Origin: Nitrospira sp.
Lineage (GTDB): Bacteria > Nitrospirota > Nitrospiria > Nitrospirales > Nitrospiraceae
Length of the DNA: 64,000 bases
Direction: 5' to 3'
Assembly: GCA_016788885.1 (NCBI GenBank)
Contig: JAEURX010000052.1
Coordinates: 186,001-250,000 of the forward strand
Shown here: piece after piece, positions 10,095 through 18,245 of the stretch
Numbering within the stretch: position 1 is the stretch's first letter
Layout: the number at the start of each line of letters is the position of its first letter
The notes under the pieces: generated by a model
The model's input: only the letters and a program-made list of their open reading frames with translations
Told to the model about the DNA's origin: nothing
The model's database searches: none
Program-made: the position numbers and the translations under genes

Positions 10095-10493
10095 TTACTC
10101 AGCGCAGGCACACCCGTTTAGCGAACGCGTGGCGATATAGGTGAGATTGTTGGTGTATCGAGTAAACCCCTTCCTCCGACCGTAGAGCCGCAACAGACAT
10201 TGATCGCCCTTCAGTTGGACGAAGAAGCTGTAGTCGGCACCGGATGGCGAAGAGACACCGAAGGGACGGGGACCAAGGGAGCCGGTCGCCAACACCACCG
10301 TCGTATTCACAGCCAGGCGGTTAGCCACCTCAGGCGTCTCCCCTTCTTCGAGAAGAATGGATTCGAGTTGACCCTGCACTGTCCGGTGACACGATTCATC
10401 CGACAAGGTCGTGATCTGGGCTACCGTCGTGCAACCGGACAGGAGCACAGATCCCAACCCGATCCACTTCAGAGGCCGACTCCCCCGATTCAT
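10095..10493 (-). CDS. Lipoprotein, hypothetical
   Basis: The 132-residue product has a lipoprotein signal ending LGSVLLSGC (lipobox LSGC), so it is anchored in the envelope. The mature part has no domain I recognise; four cysteines, including a terminal CAC, could form disulfides. The ATG at 10493 is chosen over the longer frame because it begins the signal peptide and has GGAGG about 10 bases upstream. It lies between the two copies of the sigma-54 module. Confidence 0.65.
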   Translation of the reverse strand: MNRGSRPLKWIGLGSVLLSGCTTVAQITTLSDESCHRTVQGQLESILLEEGETPEVANRLAVNTTVVLATGSLGPRPFGVSSPSGADYSFFVQLKGDQCLLRLYGRRKGFTRYTNNLTYIATRSLNGCACAE

Positions 10494-10670
10494 TTTCAAT
10501 CTGCCTCCAGGGCGCCACATTGGGCTTCCGACCTCCTGCATGGGGGCGGGGGTCGAGAGGGTGCGAGACACAAGCGTTCTGCCCCCATGGAACGTTATCC
10601 TCGGAGGACTCACCACACGACCAGTGCCAGCAGCATGTCCGAGGAAGCGGAACGCAGGGCGCGGCGGCGG

Positions 10671-11099
10671 CTACCCCATCACCGGGCTGCCGTGATGATG
10701 AATCATCAGCCATTCATCGCCGATCCGCTCGAACAGATTGGTCGCAAGCACGCGGGTTTCGACCGGCTGATCGTCCTGTCGACTGGTCAGGTGCTCGGTA
10801 CAGATCACCCACCCCAGATCCCCGGCCACCTGGACCTGCACGTCGGACAGCTCAAACTTCATGGAGAAGGTGTTGTTGAAAATGAGGACCCACGAATCGC
10901 GAACGGCCGGCCAGTCGCTACGGAGGCTCCAGCCTGGATGGATGCAGGTCACATACTCGAGGTGTGCCCACACTTTGTCCATCTGGAGCATATCCAGGCT
11001 TTCAAAGGCGGCATAGAAGGCGAGATTGGCACGTGTGATTTCTTCGATACGCTGTTCGACCACGGCTCGCTCCGGCAACGGTGCGGCATTGTACTGCAA
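10671..11099 (-). CDS. NTF2/SnoaL-like protein
   Basis: The 142-residue protein fits the SnoaL-like (NTF2 fold) family. It has an N-terminal helix (FYAAFESLDMLQMDKVWAHL), then THE-type segments CIHPGW and WPAVRDSWVLIFNNT, then the beta-sheet core (WVICTEHLTS, VLATNLFERIGDEWLMIHHH). The family includes small-molecule-binding proteins and enzymes, and no substrate can be named. There is no signal peptide. It lies directly downstream of module copy 2 on the same strand, 113 bases after the HTH gene. Confidence 0.75.
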   Translation of the reverse strand: MQYNAAPLPERAVVEQRIEEITRANLAFYAAFESLDMLQMDKVWAHLEYVTCIHPGWSLRSDWPAVRDSWVLIFNNTFSMKFELSDVQVQVAGDLGWVICTEHLTSRQDDQPVETRVLATNLFERIGDEWLMIHHHGSPVMG

Positions 11100-11212
11100 A
11101 CACCGCCGCCGGTGCGAGCCTCATTTACTCGGTGAGGGGGCGGACTCGCGGGGAACCGCCGCACCGCCGAGAGTGGGACTTCTCTCGAGAGTGCAGGCCG
11201 CCGCGAGCCCCA

Positions 11213-11533
11213 TCAGCCCGCATGGGTGGCGAGCAGCCCCTCTTCGAGCGCCGTCTTCAGGAGTTGAGCGATATTGGAGACCCGAAGCTTCTTCATCATG
11301 TTGGCACGATGCGCTTCCGCCGTTTTGATGCTGATATGCAGCTGTTCGGCAATTGTTCGGTTCGTCAATCCCGCCCACACCAGCTGGAGGATCTCCTGCT
11401 CCCTTGGCGTCAGATCTTCGGGACGGCGCTTGACCACCGTGCCGTTGCTCGCCACGGCGACCGGTCCCGCTGACACCTCACGAAGATTGCCCTCTCGACT
11501 GAACCGCAAGATGTTCTCGTCGTCATTCCACAT
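11213..11533 (-). CDS. Stand-alone LuxR-type HTH regulator (module copy 2)
   Basis: The 106-residue protein lacks a receiver domain and has a GerE/LuxR helix-turn-helix at about 38-100 (LTPREQEILQLVWAG, TIAEQLHISIKTAEAHRANM). AAAGGAG precedes the ATG at 11533. It is the second gene of an operon whose first gene encodes the 81-residue paralogue, 40 bases upstream. The HTH is closely related to that of 9077-9427. Divergence outside the HTH suggests the two copies answer different signals. Confidence 0.85.
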   Translation of the reverse strand: MWNDDENILRFSREGNLREVSAGPVAVASNGTVVKRRPEDLTPREQEILQLVWAGLTNRTIAEQLHISIKTAEAHRANMMKKLRVSNIAQLLKTALEEGLLATHAG

Positions 11534-11573
11534 GATCCACGCTCCTTTATTTCTGAGCCCACACATTCAGCCG

Positions 11574-11819
11574 TTAACGAATTGGCCCGGGGAAACCCGA
11601 CGAAATCGGCGCCAGCCCTTGCAAGTAGGTCAATACCGCCCCGACCGCGCGCGTCCGGTCAGACCATGTTCTGTGGGGCAAGCGACCTATATCGATCCAA
11701 TCTCCGTCAATCTGCTCTTTGACAGCCGGTTGATCGAAGGGGCCCAACGATGAGGGTGCAATGGTGACCAATACCTCTTGATCAGAGCCGGTTGAGATCA
11801 AAAAACCTGCGACGTCCAT
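11574..11819 (-). CDS. 81-residue protein of the duplicated module, copy 2
   Basis: The product is 81 residues, the same length as its paralogue at 9472-9717, and shares the pattern GFL, QE-L--I-P, DG-W, TW--RT-A--AVL-YLQ. No known domain is recognised. The ATG at 11819 follows AAGAGGA at a normal distance; an upstream in-frame extension is rich in Gly, Asn and Lys and unlike the paralogue. It is the first gene of the second sigma-54-type operon. Confidence 0.7.
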   Translation of the reverse strand: MDVAGFLISTGSDQEVLVTIAPSSLGPFDQPAVKEQIDGDWIDIGRLPHRTWSDRTRAVGAVLTYLQGLAPISSGFPGPIR

Positions 11820-12189
11820 ACGGTCCTCTTTGCGGGGCATCTTGTTTTTGTTTCCTGAGCCAGCCCCTTGACGCTCTCCCAATTGCTGAATTCATATATC
11901 AAGGATCGTGCCATGAACATTGCCAAGAGGAGGTTGATGAAAAACTAGGGATTTACGCCGAGGCGTCATCGAGCCTCACCTATCAGGCGTCAATAGGATG
12001 GCACACGGTGCTGTGTCACACCTGTCTCATGTGGCGCAGCGCACGCTTGCCAGCTGGGCACCGAGATGCCACCGACGCAAATCTGACACGTGAACTGTTC
12101 AGCTGGGATTGGAGGAGGGTACGTGTAGGACGGGATGGGCCTGCCGGGAGGCGTCGGAGTGGAGGTTCACCGATCTCCACGAAATCAGG
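11820..12189. other. Intergenic regulatory region of module copy 2
   Basis: No gene is supported. It contains the sigma-54-like element at 11898-11913 and TGTGTCACACCTGTCTCAT at 12012-12030, which resembles the inverse of the TGAGACA repeats upstream of copy 1. The right end adjoins the 3' end of the NtrC-type regulator gene. Confidence 0.45.
11898..11913 (-). promoter_or_regulatory. Putative sigma-54 (-24/-12) promoter, module copy 2
   Basis: On the minus strand the sequence is TGGCACGATCCTTGAT: a perfect -24 TGGCACG, correct 12-base spacing, and the same TTGAT variant at -12 as copy 1. It lies about 80 bases upstream of the 81-residue protein's start. A complete sigma-54-dependent regulator is encoded immediately next door. 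Confidence 0.58.
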
Positions 12190-13584
12190 TCATGGGCGCC
12201 AATCTTGACCGGCTTCCTCCGAAGCGGCCACATCGTATTCGGCCAGGCGGCGATAGAAGGTTCGACGACTCATTCCCAGCAAGCGAGCCGCCTCGGAACG
12301 ATTGCCGCCGGTCTGTTGAAGGGCCCCCACCATGCGAGTCCGCTCATCTTCGCGCTGGAGGGGAACATAGGTCGCCTTTGGCTCCGGATGCCTGATCTCC
12401 GGTGGAAGATCCCCTACCTGCACCACCGTCCCTTTACAGTGGATGAGGGCCGATTCCACCGCACTCTTGAGTTCGCGCACATTACCCGGCCATGGATAGG
12501 CAGTGAGGACCTGCAGCGCCTCCGGGCTGACTTGGAGAACAGACTTTTCCATCACCGAGCGAAACTGCCCAAGAAAGGCATGGACCAGCAAGGGAACATC
12601 GCTGGGCCGTTCCCGCAGCGGCGCCAAACGGAGTCGAGCCACCTTGATGCGATACAGGAGATCTCGCCGGAAGGTCCCCTTCTCGACATCTTCCGCCAGG
12701 TTATGGTGCGTCGCCACCACCAGGCGCACATCGACCTTCCGCGGCTTCGATTCCCCCAAACGCGTCACTTCCCGCTCCTGAAGGACGCGCAGAAGACTTG
12801 TTTGGACGGCAGGGGAAATATCGCCGATTTCGTCCAGGAAGAGGGTCCCCCCCTGCGCCGCCTCAAAGACCCCCTCCTGGTTATCGATGGCGCCGGTGAA
12901 AGCTCCCTTCTTATGTCCAAAGAGCTGACTCCCCAAAATCGAGTCGGTAAAGCCGGCACAATTGACGGCCAAGAAGGTCTGCGAGGCGCGGCGGCTGGCG
13001 AGATGAATCGCGCGGGCCACCAATTCCTTCCCCGTGCCGGTTTCCCCTTCGATCAGGACGGTTGCATCCACCGCCGCAATCTTCTGAATCTCCTCGTACA
13101 GCACCACCATGGACGGACTTCGGCCGATTAAGTCATGGAACTTTCCATGATCCACCAACTGCGACTGGAGCGCCTGCGCCTGATCTTCTGCGGCAAACCG
13201 CCGTCGAACACTCTCGACCCATTGTTCCGCAATCGTCAGCCGCAATTTCAGGAACTCGACGCCGACAGGCTTCACAAGATAATCGTTGACGCCCGCCTGA
13301 AGCGCGGTGCGCAAGGCATCGGGCGTATCATGTGCCGTGATCATGACGATGACACAGCGATCGCCGCCAGGACTGGATCTGATAGCACGACAGAGTTGCA
13401 GCCCGTCCATACCGCCCCCACGCAACTCCCAGTCGAGCAAGACCAGCTCAAAGGCCCGTTGGCCGTAGGCCACCCAGGCCGATTCCCCATCCTCGCAGGC
13501 AGTCACCTCATGCCCGCGCGCCTCGATCACCTGTTCAAACAGCCGTCGGACGTCGATGTGATCTTCCACCAGCAATACGCGCAT
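12190..13584 (-). CDS. NtrC-family sigma-54-dependent response regulator
   Basis: The 464-residue protein has a receiver domain (about 1-118, phosphoacceptor Asp51), a AAA+ domain (about 150-380) with Walker A GETGTGKE at 180-187 and the sigma-54 contact loop GAFTGA at 227-232, and a C-terminal Fis-type helix-turn-helix (NRSEAARLLGMSRRTFYRRL). It should activate sigma-54 promoters when phosphorylated. The gene starts 18 bases after the end of the hybrid kinase gene, so the two form one operon and a likely kinase-regulator pair. The best targets seen are the -24/-12 elements at 9831 and 11898. Confidence 0.95.
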   Translation of the reverse strand: MRVLLVEDHIDVRRLFEQVIEARGHEVTACEDGESAWVAYGQRAFELVLLDWELRGGGMDGLQLCRAIRSSPGGDRCVIVMITAHDTPDALRTALQAGVNDYLVKPVGVEFLKLRLTIAEQWVESVRRRFAAEDQAQALQSQLVDHGKFHDLIGRSPSMVVLYEEIQKIAAVDATVLIEGETGTGKELVARAIHLASRRASQTFLAVNCAGFTDSILGSQLFGHKKGAFTGAIDNQEGVFEAAQGGTLFLDEIGDISPAVQTSLLRVLQEREVTRLGESKPRKVDVRLVVATHHNLAEDVEKGTFRRDLLYRIKVARLRLAPLRERPSDVPLLVHAFLGQFRSVMEKSVLQVSPEALQVLTAYPWPGNVRELKSAVESALIHCKGTVVQVGDLPPEIRHPEPKATYVPLQREDERTRMVGALQQTGGNRSEAARLLGMSRRTFYRRLAEYDVAASEEAGQDWRP

Positions 13585-13602
13585 GACTGCCCTACCTCTG
13601 AC

Positions 13603-16600
13603 TCACACATAGACGACGTGCAGGCGATCCAGATAGCGTGTGAATGCATCCAGGGTCTCACGCACCGCTGATCCATCCTTGCGATCTGCCGCCGCCTCAA
13701 GGGAGCGCCCATACGCGCTCACGACGTCGAGTCCGTACGTCGCGCCCGCGCCCTTCAACCCATGACCAATTTCACGAACCAACGCATAATCTTCCCGACT
13801 GAGGGCCTCCGCAATCTGCAGCAGATCCTGGCGTCGATGCTCCAAAAATCCAGGCATGAGCGGCTCCAGTTCTCCGCTGATCCGAAGCACCACGGGAGCC
13901 GAGGACACGCCAGGTGCCGACGGCGCGGCCGAAGCCGTCGTCTGGTAGTACAACTGAATCGCTTCCATCAGTCGCGCCTTGCGAATGGGTTTTGTGAGAT
14001 GGGCCGTGCACCCCGCCTCAAGACTGCGCTGCACTTCGCCCTGCAATGCATTGGCCGTCAGGGCCAGAATGGGAACCGGATTGCGCCCCTGCGCCCGTTC
14101 CCACGCACGGATGGCCTTGGTCGCCGCATAGCCGTCCAGAACCGGCATCTGAATATCCATCAGGACCAAATCGTATGATCCTCGCATGAACATGTCGACC
14201 GCCACCTGACCGTTGGCCGCGGTCTCGACTCGATGGGGTGTCGGCTTGAAATAGAACTCCATCATGCGACGGTTGTCCACAAAGTCTTCGGCCAACAGAA
14301 TCGACAGCCCTGCCGTTCCTCCTGCCCAATCAGGGGTATGCTGGGGGAGCGAGGGCATGGCCGAATGCCTCTCGGCCAATGCCGCCTTGCCGATCACGGC
14401 CATCATGCCATTGAACAAATCCGATCGCCGGAATGGTTTGGTGAGATACCGCACCACCCCACACTCCCGTGCCCGAGCCTGATCGCCGACCCGCCGTTCC
14501 GAGGTCAACATGATCAACGAGAGTCCTGCCAGCCCCGGTGAGCGGGCGATTGTCTCCGCAACCTCCCACCCGCTGAGTTTCGGCATGCGCACGTCGAGAA
14601 TCACCAGACGATACGGTTCGCCGGCTTTCACCGCGCGGCGCAACTCCGCCAAGGCTTCTTCACCGCCAGCTGCCTCGGCTGCAGGAATACCCCAGCCGGT
14701 CAGCGTTTCGCGCACAATCAAGCGATTCGTGGCGTTGTCATCCACGATCAAGGTGCGCAATGCCGCCAATTGCTCCCACTGAGCCGACGGAACCGCTGGG
14801 GCCGGTTGAAGATGTACGGCAAACTTGGCGCTGAAGCTGAAGGTACTCCCCTTGCCGAACTCACTCTGCACCCACAACTTCCCGCCCATCCGCTCGACCA
14901 AGCGCCGTGAGATCGTCAGCCCGAGGCCGGTCCCACTGTATGGCCGGGTCATCGACGAATCGACCTGGGTAAACCGTTCGAAAATGACGGCGAGCTTGTC
15001 CTCCGGAATTCCAATGCCGGTATCCTTCACGGTGAACAGCAGATTCCCCGGTCCCTCCGACTGCTGATCGCGTTCCACCCGCAACACGACCTCGCCCTGA
15101 TCCGTAAACTTGATGGCATTCCCCAGTAAATTGAGAAGGACCTGCCGCAATCGATTCGGGTCTCCGACCAGCGCGGTCGGAACATCGGGCTGAATCTGGT
15201 AGGCCAACTCCAGATTCTTCTCGGCCGCGCGAACGGCGACCAACTCAGCCGCGCGTTGCACCAAGTCGTTGAGATCGAAATCGACGAGATCGAGATCGAG
15301 ATGTCCGGCTTCGATCTTTGAGAGGTCCAGGACATCGTTAATCAAACTCAGGAGATTGCTTCCGGCATCTCGAAAGATCTGCACATACTCCCGCTGATCC
15401 TCGTTCAACGGCGTCTCGGACAAGAGGTCTGCCATGCCCACGATGGCGTTCATCGGGGTTCTGATTTCATGGCTCATGGTGGCGAGGAAATCGCTCTTGG
15501 CCCGATTGGCAAACTCGGCCGCCTCCTTGGCCATCACCAGGGCTTTCTCCGCTTCTTGGCGTTGCTTGGCCTCGTAGGCTAACGTCACGAGATTCCCAAT
15601 CGATGTGGCAAACTGTGTCTCCTCATTGGTCCAGGCACGCGGCACGCCGGTCCGCTCATGACACATCACGCCGGCCAGCCGGCCTCCGAAAAAAATCGGC
15701 ACGTCCAACAACGAGACAATGCCCAGTGGCTGGAGATACGCCTGCAGCAATTCGGACGTGCGCGGATCGCTCTCGACATCATGGGCGTTCACCACTTGCT
15801 CCCGAAGCAGTTCAGCGAAGTAGCGCGGGTATTGCAAGACATTCAGCCGTTGTCCGTGTGAGTGCCCCGCCGAACCCCGCTCGTACAACTCCGCACATTC
15901 AAGCATTGTCCCGCTGTGGTCCAGCAACCAGACACTGGCGCGATCCACCGCCAATGCCTGTGAGGAGGCTCGCATGAGCTCCTCAAGTGCCAACGGCCAA
16001 TCCCCTGAACCGATGTGCTGGCTTTTTGTCAGACGCATCAGCGCATGCTGATGCGCCTGCAGTACGGACTGACTGTGACGCAACGCGGCTTCCGCCTCCG
16101 TTCGCCTGGTAATGTCCAACACGAGCGTCAGCAGACAGTTCTCGTGACCGATGCGAACCGGCTCCACGTTAAAAAGCCCATGCCGCACCTCTCCGGATTT
16201 CGTTCGAAACGCCTTTTCCAGATGACGGAGAAACCCCTCTCGACGAAGGGTGTCCGCCAACTGTTGCCGGTCTTCGGGGTGTACCCAGATACCGATGTCC
16301 AACGAGGACATGCCGATCAATTCTCTGCGGCTGAATCCCGAGATCCGCACGAAAGCATCGTTCACATCGAGCACCCGGCCGTCTTCCAGCCGGCTGATGG
16401 TCATTCCGGCCGGACTGCTCTGAAACGCCTTGGAGAACCGCTCCTCACTTTCGCGCAATGCCTGCTCAACCCGTTTCCGCTCCGTGATATCGCGCGCCAC
16501 CACTTGAAAGCCGCTGACGGTTTCCCCTTCTACCAACAGTTGTGCATGCTGCCCCAGCCACACCTCGCGCCCGTCCTTCGTGACAACAGGCACCTCATAC

Positions 16601-17637
16601 ACCGTTCGCGGGACTTTCCGGACAAATTGCCGGCCATAAAATCGCTCCGCCTGCGGGCGATATTCAGGCTGGACAATGTCCAGATAGTGACGTTCCAGCA
16701 GCTCTTCAGGAAGATACCCGAGGATGCGGAGCGAGGTGGGATTGCAATAGGTAAATCGACCGGTCGCATCCGTTCGATAAATGATGTCACCGGCCTGCTC
16801 GACCAGTTCGCGATATCGCTCTTCCGTTGCCCGATGTGCAGCCTCCGCCTGGGTTCTCGCGGTGACATCGAGATGGATGCCCATCATCCGGACCATGCGG
16901 CCGTTCTCATCACACAGGCCAGACCCCAGCGAAGCAATCCAACGATACGAACCATCTTGATGCTGGAGACGATGATCCAGGCGGAACTGGTTCGCGTATT
17001 TCTCCCGAAATAGTGTCACCGTGGCCAGGGCATGCGAACGGTCATCGGGATGAATTCGACGCTCCCAGGCCTCCATTGTCGGCTCGATGTCTGACTCTGT
17101 ACAGCCTAACTGCGCCTTCCATCTCGGGGAGTAATATGCCGCCTTGGTCTCCAACTCCCATTCCCACACGCCCACGTCCGCCCCTTCCGCGGCTAGTTCG
17201 AAGCGTTGCCGGCTCTCTCGCAATGCCGCCTCAACCTGTTGCTGCTCAACCAACTGCTGGCTCAGCCGACTATTGGCGTTCATCAAACTCTGTGTCTGCT
17301 CCGCCACTCGCATCTCCAAGCTGCTATTGGCGGCACGCAATGCCGCTTCGGCATCGCGACGTCGAGACAAGAGAACCGCTCCGCTCCACATCAGCCCCAC
17401 CCCGAGCACTCGATTGAACAGCGCCGTCCTCACCTCGACACCGGCCGGCGCCAGATAAAAGCCGACCCCGAGCAGCACGGTACTCAGCGAGGCATACCAC
17501 AGTGGTGCGGCTGGGGACGCGAGGGATGAACTCAGCCAGAGGGGAAGCAGGTAGAGCGACCACGCGATGTGGCCGAGCGGAATTGCCACATCCAGCGCGA
17601 AAATTCCGATAGTCATCAAACTAATGACGGGCAGCAT
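13603..17637 (-). CDS. Membrane hybrid histidine kinase (PAS3-GAF-HK-REC2-Hpt)
   Basis: The 1344-residue sensor has three or four N-terminal membrane segments (about 1-92) and a coiled coil (95-145). Three PAS domains follow (about 145-262, 268-388, 395-515), then a GAF domain (about 540-695) and HisKA with phospho-His723 (MSHEIRTPMNAI). The HATPase (about 825-940) has KDTGIGIPED and SGTGLGLTIS. Two receivers (Asp1015 and Asp1161) precede an Hpt domain with His1292 (GHGLKGAGATYG). It should run a multi-step phosphorelay ending on the NtrC-type regulator encoded 18 bases downstream. The signal is unknown. Confidence 0.95.
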   Translation of the reverse strand: MLPVISLMTIGIFALDVAIPLGHIAWSLYLLPLWLSSSLASPAAPLWYASLSTVLLGVGFYLAPAGVEVRTALFNRVLGVGLMWSGAVLLSRRRDAEAALRAANSSLEMRVAEQTQSLMNANSRLSQQLVEQQQVEAALRESRQRFELAAEGADVGVWEWELETKAAYYSPRWKAQLGCTESDIEPTMEAWERRIHPDDRSHALATVTLFREKYANQFRLDHRLQHQDGSYRWIASLGSGLCDENGRMVRMMGIHLDVTARTQAEAAHRATEERYRELVEQAGDIIYRTDATGRFTYCNPTSLRILGYLPEELLERHYLDIVQPEYRPQAERFYGRQFVRKVPRTVYEVPVVTKDGREVWLGQHAQLLVEGETVSGFQVVARDITERKRVEQALRESEERFSKAFQSSPAGMTISRLEDGRVLDVNDAFVRISGFSRRELIGMSSLDIGIWVHPEDRQQLADTLRREGFLRHLEKAFRTKSGEVRHGLFNVEPVRIGHENCLLTLVLDITRRTEAEAALRHSQSVLQAHQHALMRLTKSQHIGSGDWPLALEELMRASSQALAVDRASVWLLDHSGTMLECAELYERGSAGHSHGQRLNVLQYPRYFAELLREQVVNAHDVESDPRTSELLQAYLQPLGIVSLLDVPIFFGGRLAGVMCHERTGVPRAWTNEETQFATSIGNLVTLAYEAKQRQEAEKALVMAKEAAEFANRAKSDFLATMSHEIRTPMNAIVGMADLLSETPLNEDQREYVQIFRDAGSNLLSLINDVLDLSKIEAGHLDLDLVDFDLNDLVQRAAELVAVRAAEKNLELAYQIQPDVPTALVGDPNRLRQVLLNLLGNAIKFTDQGEVVLRVERDQQSEGPGNLLFTVKDTGIGIPEDKLAVIFERFTQVDSSMTRPYSGTGLGLTISRRLVERMGGKLWVQSEFGKGSTFSFSAKFAVHLQPAPAVPSAQWEQLAALRTLIVDDNATNRLIVRETLTGWGIPAAEAAGGEEALAELRRAVKAGEPYRLVILDVRMPKLSGWEVAETIARSPGLAGLSLIMLTSERRVGDQARARECGVVRYLTKPFRRSDLFNGMMAVIGKAALAERHSAMPSLPQHTPDWAGGTAGLSILLAEDFVDNRRMMEFYFKPTPHRVETAANGQVAVDMFMRGSYDLVLMDIQMPVLDGYAATKAIRAWERAQGRNPVPILALTANALQGEVQRSLEAGCTAHLTKPIRKARLMEAIQLYYQTTASAAPSAPGVSSAPVVLRISGELEPLMPGFLEHRRQDLLQIAEALSREDYALVREIGHGLKGAGATYGLDVVSAYGRSLEAAADRKDGSAVRETLDAFTRYLDRLHVVYV

Positions 17638-17926
17638 GATCGTTCGCCTCCTCGCCGCTCAAGGCGAAAGACTGATGTGCGAACCGACTGGCGGTACGAC
17701 ACCGGTAAGATACGCGTATGCCTTGAGGAGGTAAACCCCGGCAATCGGCCCTAGTGTGGCCCTACCAGGAGATACGCAGGATGGGTGTTTTGGAAAAGCA
17801 GCGGCACAAGGCATCAGCGCATGCTGGCCATAACAGCGCAACAATCGGCGGAGAAGGTGGCCCTGAGTGATTCCGATTGGGGTTCAGCGGGAGGATAAGC
17901 GCGAAAGCGGGATGGCCCTATGCTGC
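17638..17926. other. Intergenic region upstream of the hybrid kinase
   Basis: I see no gene, RNA or clear sigma-54 element here. It presumably carries the promoter for the hybrid kinase operon. The short frames present have no family resemblance or usable ribosome-binding site. Confidence 0.4.
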
Positions 17927-18233
17927 TTAGGACGTTCTTTCTACCTGCCAGCTGTGAGTTCCGCACAGGACGAGGTGCTGCCCGGACCTCACGGACTGAA
18001 CAGGTTGCAATTTCTCGTCGAGGAACGTGATGGCCTGGACCATGTGCTCGCCCTTGGCGTCACGGTCGGTTCGATCGGCTAGGGACGTGCGCGCCCCGCA
18101 AAGGCTGCACTCATATGCTGTTCAAAGATCTGCTGCGGCTGACCAGTTCCCACGACACGCCCTTGGCTCAGGAGAACCACTCGCTGACACAAACTGGCTA
18201 CCGCGGCACATCATGATTGACAAGAATGACCGT
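17927..18233 (-). pseudogene. Decayed Wzt-type polysaccharide ABC ATPase (3' remnant)
   Basis: Three frames read in succession give the end of an ABC ATPase: TVILVNHDVPR, then VASLCQRVVLLSQGRVVGTG and QPQQIFEQHMSAAFAG, then DRDAKGEHMVQAITFLDEKL and QPVQSVRSGQHLVL. The first part is the H-loop and beta-strands of the ATPase. The last resembles the start of the C-terminal carbohydrate-binding domain of Wzt-like O-antigen exporters. There are frameshifts near 18200 and near 18105, and the Walker A and B regions are absent. It abuts the 3' end of the Gfo/Idh/MocA oxidoreductase gene on the same strand. Confidence 0.7.
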
Positions 18234-18245
18234 ACACCAAGATTT

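Noticed and set aside
10200-11135. 311-codon open frame on the plus strand
   Set aside because: It runs antisense to the lipoprotein and SnoaL-like genes, has no family resemblance or ribosome-binding site, and its composition reads as a shadow frame of GC-rich DNA.
11999-12013. Second TGGCAC near module copy 2 considered as a sigma-54 site
   Set aside because: TGGCACACGGTGC has the wrong spacing between GG and GC (10 rather than 12 bases) and is on the strand away from the operon.
12109-13131. 340-codon open frame opposite the NtrC-type regulator
   Set aside because: The minus strand encodes a complete sigma-54 activator with every motif; the plus-strand product has no recognisable domain.
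17659-17844. 61-codon minus-strand frame between the kinase and the Wzt remnant
   Set aside because: There is no ribosome-binding site, no family resemblance and an odd composition.
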